Origin: Ehretia macrophylla
Lineage: Eukaryota > Streptophyta > Magnoliopsida > Boraginales > Ehretiaceae
NCBI GenBank assembly: GCA_037974665.1
Contig: CM075782.1
Location: 46,039,851 to 46,103,850, forward strand
Length of the DNA stretch: 64,000 bases
Direction: 5' to 3'
Shown here: positions 56,868 to 64,000 of the stretch, piece by piece
How the letters are laid out: each line of letters starts with the position of its first letter
Position numbering within the stretch: the first letter of the stretch is position 1
Translations under genes and position numbers: made by a program
The notes under the pieces: generated by a model
What the model was told of the DNA's origin: nothing
Database searches by the model: none
The model's input: the letters and a program-made list of their open reading frames with translations, nothing else

Positions 56868-59500
56868 CCTATAAATAGGGCCTTGGCATCCGAGATTCAT
56901 TTCACACTTTGCATACAAAGTTTAGAGCTTTTAGGTCAGATACCGGAGTGGTCGGACATTTTTAGCTCAGAAAATATCTTCTCGGGATATTCAGCTCGGA
57001 ATCTATCAACTCGGAGCCAATTAGGTCGGAGCCAATTAGATCGGGTCATCTTCGACAACTAGAGCAGTAGGTACATCCCGACTTTCTTTAGTTATTCCTG
57101 CACATACTTTAATTTGTAAACAGGATTGGGAGGTCGGAGTCGGAAGATTCCCAAGCGATGGAGGTGAGGTTCTATGGAGGGGATGAGAATTCGTCGAGCT
57201 CGGAGTCGACTTCAGATAGGGGGCACGGTGGTGACATCAAAGATGCATCTCAAGAATCATCTCGGCAATCTGGGCTCAGGGAGAGTGATGATAATTGCCA
57301 AGTGATCAAGGTCAGGCGAGTGCAAGAAGAAACCGAGGCGGATCCTTTAGCCGACCTGGGTGACTTGGGAGATAGGGAGGATGATGAGCCACTGAACCAG
57401 TTGGAGGGAGTTGAGATACCTCAGGAGTACCTAGCTGGATTCTCCGTGTCGGAGCCGATTGAAGCGGTCTCGGTTAGGGCGGTCCAACCTCGGAGCTCAG
57501 CTACAGCCAGCGGCTCGTCGGCTCGGGGAAAGAGGATAGAGCAGTTGTTCGCCTGCTATAGGCACGAGTGCCACTCTACCGTCCAGATGGCTAACGCTAG
57601 GCTAAGGGACTGGTCGGTGGACCAACACCACAAGCTGAAGGTGCCAGGTCGGACCGAGCCTGCCTGCTATCCTCTACCCGACCATTTCACCATCTACGAC
57701 CTCGCATTCGATGTCGTCCAACTTCCACTTCCCGACTTCATCGCCAATATTTTGAATTATTTTGAGCTTAGCTCGGGTCAGATGTCACTTAACGGCTGGG
57801 CCGTGATGGTGGCGTTTTATGTGTTCTGCCTTGAGAGGAAGATAGAGCCGACCCTGCATCGGTTCAGGCAGTTTTTTGTCTGCAAGTCCAACCCGAAGCA
57901 GCCAGGGTGGTTCCACTTCATAGCTCGGGTCGGTAACGCCATATTCACCAAGTGGCATTCCTCCAACAAGGGCTGGCACAACGACTACTATTGGGTCGAG
58001 CTGGCCGTGAACCCAGGGTTCAAAGTGGATTGAAATCTTTCCTTGAAAAAGACTGTGAATGACGACCCCAAGCTCTCAGTAAAGGAACTGGCCGAGGTCA
58101 GGGTGTTGAGACCCGAGCTGGGTATGTTGATCGATATCGATAGTGTCCTCAGGTGGGACAGGATCTGGAGATCCAAGTTGTTCGGGAGAGAACCCGACCT
58201 GAGGAGGGAGCACCCTCACCTTTTTCCCGATCCCAAAGAGAATGCGAAGTCCGGCTCAAAAGAGGGTCAGTTCGCAGGATCAATGCCCGACCTCCCCGTC
58301 TCTTTGTCTACCGTCATTCCATTCAGTTTGGTCCGGGTTGTTTCTCACCTCTCTCCCTTGCTTTTTGCAGATATGGCAGATACGAGGAAGCTCGCGTATG
58401 CCCAGATGAAGAGAAAAAATGAGGCCAGCGGCGAGGTTTCTGCTCGGTCCCTCAAGAGTAGAGGCAGCGGCCCGAGGTCTCTTCCAAGGGACGTCGGCGT
58501 CTCCCCAAACCAAAAGATCAAGCTTGAGCGTGGCGATCCCTGAGCGCTCAGTATCCCGCCCTGATAATAGGAAACGGTCTCGGCCCGAGTACTCTGGGAA
58601 AGGCAAGGCCGCGGAGGTGAGCCCTCTCAACAGGGATTTTGTGGAGGCAGTTAAAGTGGCCCGCGATCCCAAGCTGGCTTCGGTCCCGGCGGAGCAGCTT
58701 TCGCTCGACCTGAGGACGGTCATAGTCACGGTAAGGCATACCTAATTGTGTTAATGTGGCTAAGTTTTTTGGCTCGGCTGATTGTTTTGTCATCTTTTGT
58801 GCAGGCCAAGTCCCACATCCTTACGGCACCTAGCTTGCTCGCCTGAGCCCAGGCTCACTGCGTCGAGCTTGAGCAATGATTCATCAACTCCCGAGCTGAG
58901 ATGGAGGCCCTGAGGGAGGATGCTTCCCAGAGGCAAAAAACGAATGCAACGGAGATCGTCCGCTTGAAGAAGGAGCTCGAGGTAGAGAAGTCCCAGCGTA
59001 AGGCTGCGGCCATGGATGTCGAGCGCATCAAGAAAGACAAGCGCGAAGCCGAGGCGAAGCTTAAGGACCTCTTGGATCGGGTCAGCCCGCGAGGGGAGAA
59101 GGCAGTGGAAGCCTTTAAGTCCAACCAAAAGGCTGTGGACTGGTTAGCCACGGAGGGCGGGGTGATGGCCCGTTACGCCGAGTTGGAATACTACTTCCGA
59201 GGCCAAGTCGCAGCTCGAGAGAGAATGAAGACCTTCTTCCCTGCCACCAAGAATGATTACATCGAGATCTTGGAGGCTTCGCCCCAGGAGTTCTGGGAGA
59301 TTCCTGAGCTACCGACCGACCTGACGTCCCAAGCCAAGGAGGTGATGGAATTTGTCCAAAAAGGCATAGACCAGGTCGGGGATGAAGCCGACGCCACCAC
59401 CTTCACCGCCGCTCCTAAGTAAACTTTGTAATCGCCCAGGTTGGGCTTTTGTAATTTTTGCCCAGGTTGGGCTCCTTGTAACTTTGCATTTTCAAGTTAA
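56868..59500 (+). pseudogene. Antisense ORF region of the Tat-like element (fossil)
   Basis: Transcribed opposite to pol. A TATA box CCTATAAATAG (56868-56878) precedes a leader and a frame from 57158 that contains the 'gypsy-type putative transposase' domain (FTIYDLAFDVVQLPLPDFI, NGWAVMVAFYVFCLERKIEP). This is followed by charged, low-complexity sequence and a coiled coil (around 58901-59200, VRLKKELEVEKSQRK-like). Splice-like boundaries (for example gtaaggcat ... tgtgcag around 58731-58803) suggest that the transcript is spliced. A GT-rich probable 3' end lies near 59440-59510. Broken. Tat elements are known to carry such extra ORFs; their role is not established. Confidence 0.8.
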
Positions 59501-60030
59501 TGAAATGATTGTTTTGCATTTTATTTGAGTTTGTACGAATGTACTTTTCTATTCGCAAATTTCTTAAGTAAGTGGGGTCGGACCAATATAATGGGTCTTT
59601 CAAACTTAATTTAAATATAAAGAACCGAGCTAGACGCGGTTAATGAATTATCATCCTAATCCGAGCTAGTTAACTGGGCAACTATATAATTGTCGTCGAC
59701 CTGGACTCGTCAATCCGATTTAAAATTGGTCAAACTAATGTTAACAAACGCTGAGTTCGAGTTTAGAACCAAACTAACGTCCCGACCTGAAGCCGGATTG
59801 GACCGAGTTGGAAATTAATCCGAACTGGAAAATCTAATCAAATTATTATTGATTATACCCGAGCTGGAACCTAGTCCAAGCTGGTTTACTTGAATCATTA
59901 GCTCGTAATTAAACGTGGCCACCGCATTAATCCGAGTCGGGAGTAGTACACAAAATATCTCTTCAGGTGCTCTGCGTGCCATGCATTCTTCAATGGTTTT
60001 CTGTGCTTGTCGCGGAGGTAGAAGGTCCTA
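59501..60030. other. Tat-like element spacer between pol and antisense region
   Basis: No coding signal on either strand. Repeated phrases 'cgagctgg' and 'cgacctg' are typical of the rest of the element. Confidence 0.5.
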
Positions 60031-60032
60031 GG

Positions 60033-61180
60033 TCAGACTTCTTTCTCGACTTCGTACGGTCCCTCCCAGGTCAGGGAGAGTTTGTTGCTCGAGTGCGGCA
60101 AAAAGATAGCCTTTTTGAGGACGAGGTCGCCAACCTTAATAGGCTTAGGCTTTACCTGCTTGGCGAAGGCTCTTTGCATAGAAACTTTGCTAGCTAGCAA
60201 CCTGATTTGAGCTTTAGCTCGGAGCTCTTCGGCTAGGTTGAGCTCTTCACGGATCAGTGCTCCATTTTTTTTTGGATCATGGTGGAGGGTTCTACTGGTC
60301 GGAGACTCGATCTCCACCGGCAGCACCGCTTGAGTACCGAAGGTCAACTCGAAGGGCGATTCTCCCGTTGCCTAGTTGATGGTGGTCCGCTGAGCCCACA
60401 GCACCTCGGGAAGAATCGATGCCCACTGGCCATCTCCTTCCTCCAGCTTGGTTTTCAAGCCCTGCAAAATGATTTGGTCAGTCCTTTCAACTTGGCCATT
60501 ACTTTGAGGGTGAGCAATAGATGAGAATCTGAGGTCGATCCCAATCTCAGCACATTTGTCTCGAAAGTATGCACTGTTGAATTGCTTGCCGTAGTCAGTA
60601 ACGATGACCTTTGGCACACCAAATCAGCAAATGATGTTTTTCCACACAAAATCCCAAGCTGCCTTTTCTGTTATTCTAGCAACACCTTCAGCTTCAGGCC
60701 ATTTGGTGAAGTAGTCTACTGCTACGAATGCGTACTTCTTTTGGCCAACACTAGTTGGCAATGGGCCGATGATATCTAGACCCCACTGATAGAATGGCCA
60801 AGGGCTTATCATCACCGTGAGGTCTACCGCTGGCTTCCTCTGTACGTTTGCGAACCTTTGGCAGGTGTCGCACTTTTTTACATACTCTTTGGTATCTTGT
60901 TCTAAGGTTGGCCAGAAATAGTCTTGCCTTAATGTCTTTCGAGCCAGAGCTTTGCCTCCCAAGTGGTTTCTACATACCTCTTCATGGATCTCCCGGAGTA
61001 CATAGTTTCCCTCCTCAGGTCCAACACATTTCAAGAGAGGCCAAGTGTAGGCTCTCTTGTAGAGTTGCTCAGCAATTATGACAAACCTTGAGGCCTGTTT
61101 CGTGAGTTTTCGAGCAATTTTTTCATTCTCTGGGGTCATACCCCCTTCAAGTAGTCCACGATTGGTTTGGTCCAATCTGG
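60033..61180 (-). pseudogene. Tat-like integrase region (fossil)
   Basis: Zinc-finger part (HLGGKALARKTLRQDYFWP, CDTCQRFANVQ), core motifs (WGLDIIGPLPTS, VIVTDYGKQFNS, HPQSNGQVERT) and the C-terminal FLPHSSNKLSLTWEGPYEV. Confidence 0.93.
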
Positions 61181-61930
61181 GCTTAAATTGAGCTCGGCTA
61201 CGACTTGCACTCCCAACTGAATGCTCGGTTCGGACACTTCTTCTACATGGACTAGGGCAGGTCGGCTCTCACCCAAGGCCAACCTGGACAGGGCGTTAGC
61301 CTTCATATTCTCCTCCCTCGGAATTTGTTGTATCGTGAACCTTTTGAGCCCTGAGGTCAAATCCTTTACTCTGTTGAGGTAGGCTAGCATAGTACTGTCC
61401 TTGGCTTCGAACTCTCTCGATATCTAACTAGAAACCAATTGAGAGTCGGTGCTCAGGTCAACTGTTTATACCCCGAGCTGAGCTGGAATTTTTAACCCTG
61501 CAATCACTGTTTCGTACTCCGCTTCATTGTTAGACGCCGGAAAGACGAACTTGAGGGAGTATTGGTGCTCATGCAGGGTTGGGTCAAGGATGACCACCCC
61601 AGCTCCGTTCCCAGACTTCCCTGAGGCCCTATCCACATGGACCTTCCACACGTCCTCCGGGTCATGCTCGGCTCGGCCAGTGCATTCCACTAGAAAGTTT
61701 GCGATGGCTTGGGCTTTGATGGCTGTTCTGGGCTGGTAGGTGATGTCAAATTGACTCATCTTAACTGCCCATTTCAGCAGCCTGCCCGACGCCTCCGGCT
61801 TATGCATGATGGACTTGAGCGGAGCATCCGTCATGACCTTAATTGGATAAGCATCAAAGTATGGCTTCAGCTTCCTTGCCGCCGTGATGAGTGCGATGAC
61901 GAGTTTTTCCAAGGAGGAGTACCTCACCTC
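61136..61930 (-). pseudogene. Tat-like double RNase H region (fossil)
   Basis: The retroviral-type RNase H end (RYSSLEKLVIALITAARKLK) is followed by a second, archaeal-type domain (VHVDRASGKSGNGAGVVILD, SNNEAEYETVIAGL). Having both is characteristic of Tat/Ogre elements. Confidence 0.9.
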
Positions 61931-62025
61931 GGCTCCTTGCAGAGTTTTGCTGACATAATAGACCGGCTTTTACTCCTTCCCTTCTTCTTAGACTAGTGTC
62001 GTTGCCACTGTTGTCCCCGAGCATG

Positions 62026-63115
62026 CTAGGTATAATACCAGCTCTTCCCCATCTCAGGTCGGGATAGCAGGGGTGGCGAAGCTAGATACCTTTTTAGCTC
62101 TTGGAAGGCGTTCTGGCTTTCTGTAGTCCATTCAAAGTTCTTAGGATTCCTCAATATTTTGAACAGAGGAGTACAATTGTCAGCCGACCTGTACATGAAT
62201 CTGCTTAGTGCCACGACCTTGCCTGCCAATACTTGGACGTCTTTCATGCAAGTCGGCGACGCCAGGTCAAGTATCGCCTGAACCTTCTCCGGGTTGGCTT
62301 CTATTCCATGGGCTGTGACCATGAAGCCCAGAAACATTCCTGCCTTGACGCTGAATGCACTCTTTTCCGGGTTCAGTTTTATCCTAAAGTACTTTATTAC
62401 GGCGAAGGCTTCAGCCAAGTCGGCTACACGATCTTCCGCCCTTCTGCTCTTGACTAACACGTCATCTACATAGATCTCCATATTTCGGCTAATTTGATTT
62501 TTGAAAACCTTGTTCACCATCCGAGTATAGGTAGCTCCAGCATTCTTGAGGCCAAAAGGCATGACCTCATAGTAGTAGAGACCTTTATCAGTGGTGAAGG
62601 CAGTCTTCTCTTTATCTCCGGGAGCCATCTTGATTTGGTTGTAGCCTTTGAAGGCATCCATGAAAGAGAGTAGCTCGAACCCGGAAGTGGCATCCACCAT
62701 CTAATCAATCCGAGGTAGGGGAAAGTAGTCCTTAAGGCAGGCTTTATTGAGGTCGGTAAAATCAATACACAATCTCCATCCTCCTGAGGACTTGGTCACC
62801 AGCACCACGTTGGATAACCAGGTTGGGTACTAGATTTCCTTTATGTGGCCGACTTCTACCAATTTGTCCACCTCTTCTGCTATGATTTGTTGCTTATCAT
62901 AATGGAAGTGCCTACGTTTCTGCTTCACCGGATAGTGATTTGGGTCAGCATTCAGGTGATACTTAATCACTACCGGGTCAATACCTGTCATGTCAGCGGC
63001 AGACCATGCAAATATGTGTTCATTTTTAAGGAGAAATTGCCTTATACATTTCTTGAGGTTGGCAGAGAGTTCACTTTCGATTTTTGCTCTCTTTGTTTCA
63101 TCGGAGAGTTCCACC
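62026..63115 (-). pseudogene. Tat-like reverse transcriptase region (fossil)
   Basis: Motifs in order on the minus strand: FAWSAADMTGIDPVVIKYHL, LLSFMDAFKGYNQIKMAP, YYYEVMPFGLKNAGATYTRM, and the catalytic YVDDVLVKSR. Confidence 0.94.
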
Positions 63116-63189
63116 TCCTGAAGGTCTTCAGCCGGGCTGCCTTTCTTAGCATCCCTCTTCTCCTCGGAAAAATCTGGTCCCTAGCCAAC

Positions 63190-64000
63190 CTGATATTTGG
63201 GTCGGAGAGAGTTTTCATAACACTCCTGGGCTGAGAGCTGGGCTCTGCGAATGGTGGCCGTGCCAACCGGGGTCAGAAATTTTAGGGCCTGGTGGTAAGT
63301 TGAAGGGACGGCCCTGAAATGGTTGAGTGCCACCGGACCTAAGATCCCATTGTAAGTGGAGTTGCAATCTATCACAATGAAGTTGGCTTGCATTGAAACC
63401 CGCTTATCTTCGTTTTCCAGCTTCAGCGGAAGGTTGATGACCCCCTTAGCTCAGTGAGCTTGCCCGGTGAAACCAGCTAAAGTGCCCCTCAATGGCTTGA
63501 GTCGGCTCCTGTCCAACCCCATTTGCTCAAAAGCGTAGAGGAATAAGACTTCTGCCGAGCTCCCGGTGTCCACCATCAGCCTCTTCACGGTGAAGTTGGC
63601 TATTTCAGAGCTGATCACCAGTGGGTCGTCATGGGAAAATATCACCCCCTCCAAGTCTTCTAAGGAAAATGTGAGCTCTTCCATCCTCGGGGTCGGACTC
63701 CGTACCGGTCCATACTCCTTCCCAGCCCGAACATAACCTTTCCTGCCTGCCGAGGTCTCCCCACCCGACGCCAATCCTCCTGCAATGGTTTCAATCACAG
63801 CCAAACGTCCGCCCCGGCCTGGCGCCTGGGTGGACTCCTCTCTCTATCTCTTTGATCGTGATTCCGGGTCGGCTGCTGATCTACGTACCTCCGGAGGTGA
63901 CCTCGGGCTATCAGTGCCTCGATCTCATGTTTCAAGTCTTTGCATCTTCGGTGGTATGGCCGTAGTCCATATAGTAGTGACAATATTTGGTTCTATTGCG
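63190..64000 (-). pseudogene. Tat-like gag end and protease region (fossil)
   Basis: gag end (DLKHEIEALIARGHLRRYV) from 63983, then protease with MVDTGSSAEVLFLYAFEQMG (active-site DTG). A conserved LGPVALNHFRAVPSTYHQ segment follows towards the reverse transcriptase. Confidence 0.9.

Larger units (their letters stand above)
56200..64000 (-). mobile_element. Ty3/Gypsy Tat-lineage LTR retrotransposon, broken, runs off the window
   Basis: On the minus strand, from 64000 downward: gag end, protease, reverse transcriptase, RNase H, a second archaeal-type RNase H, integrase, a 3' region with an antisense gene-like stretch, a polypurine tract (complement of 56677-56690) and the 3' LTR (56200-56676). 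The double RNase H and the extra antisense region between pol and LTR are hallmarks of the Tat lineage (relatives such as Grande, Retand and Ogre). The 5' LTR and most of gag lie beyond the window. The visible coding region is broken, with around ten breaks. GC content is far above the flanks. Confidence 0.93.

Overview
This window looks like repeat-rich nuclear DNA of a flowering plant, most likely a eudicot. It has spliced plant genes (fragments of PRP39 and of the cell-wall galactosyltransferase MUR3), plant LTR retrotransposons primed by initiator tRNA-Met (Tekay/Del-like and Tat-like Ty3/Gypsy, and Ty1/Copia), plant L1-type LINE RNase H pieces, Harbinger-type MITEs, and very AT-rich spacers. 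I cannot name the species. No intact host gene was found; every host coding piece seen is partial or broken.

Layout. 1-6 kb: microsatellite, a LINE remnant, a possible LTR scrap, a 33-bp tandem array and the 3' third of a MUR3-like gene. 6-21.8 kb and 41-50 kb: a mosaic of one repeat family (called R1 here) plus about seven degenerate 7SL (SRP) RNA gene starts on the minus strand. These still carry an upstream USE/TATA promoter of the plant RNA polymerase III type. Three of them are followed on the plus strand by a conserved unit ending in a short ATG reading frame and a splice donor. Parts of the two mosaics are segmental copies of each other (12.7-14.6 kb with 43.7-46.3 kb; 41.3-42.1 kb with 49.2-49.7 kb; 15.7-16.4 kb with 49.4-50.1 kb).

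21.8-40.9 kb is a Russian doll. An old minus-strand LINE end is split by a Copia element (about 1.47-kb LTRs, target duplication gtaac). The Copia element is itself split by a nearly 10-kb Tekay/Del-like Gypsy element (about 2.45-kb LTRs). In the first 300-400 bases the two LTRs of each element differ by roughly 6% by eye, so both are fossils of moderate age, and the Gypsy insertion must be the younger. The Copia leader holds a striking GC-rich series of perfect hairpins.

PRP39. Exon pieces at 14.8-15.07 kb and 52.47-54.83 kb lie on the same strand and are consecutive: the first stops exactly where the second starts in the family. The simplest reading is one decayed PRP39 gene whose intron grew to about 37 kb through the insertions and duplications described above.

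56.2-64 kb is most of a Tat-lineage Gypsy element on the minus strand. Its terminal LTR, polypurine tract and pol domains (two RNase H domains) are visible. Between pol and the LTR it has an antisense gene-like region with its own TATA box. A solo LTR of the same family, with a perfect target duplication, lies at 19.2-19.7 kb.
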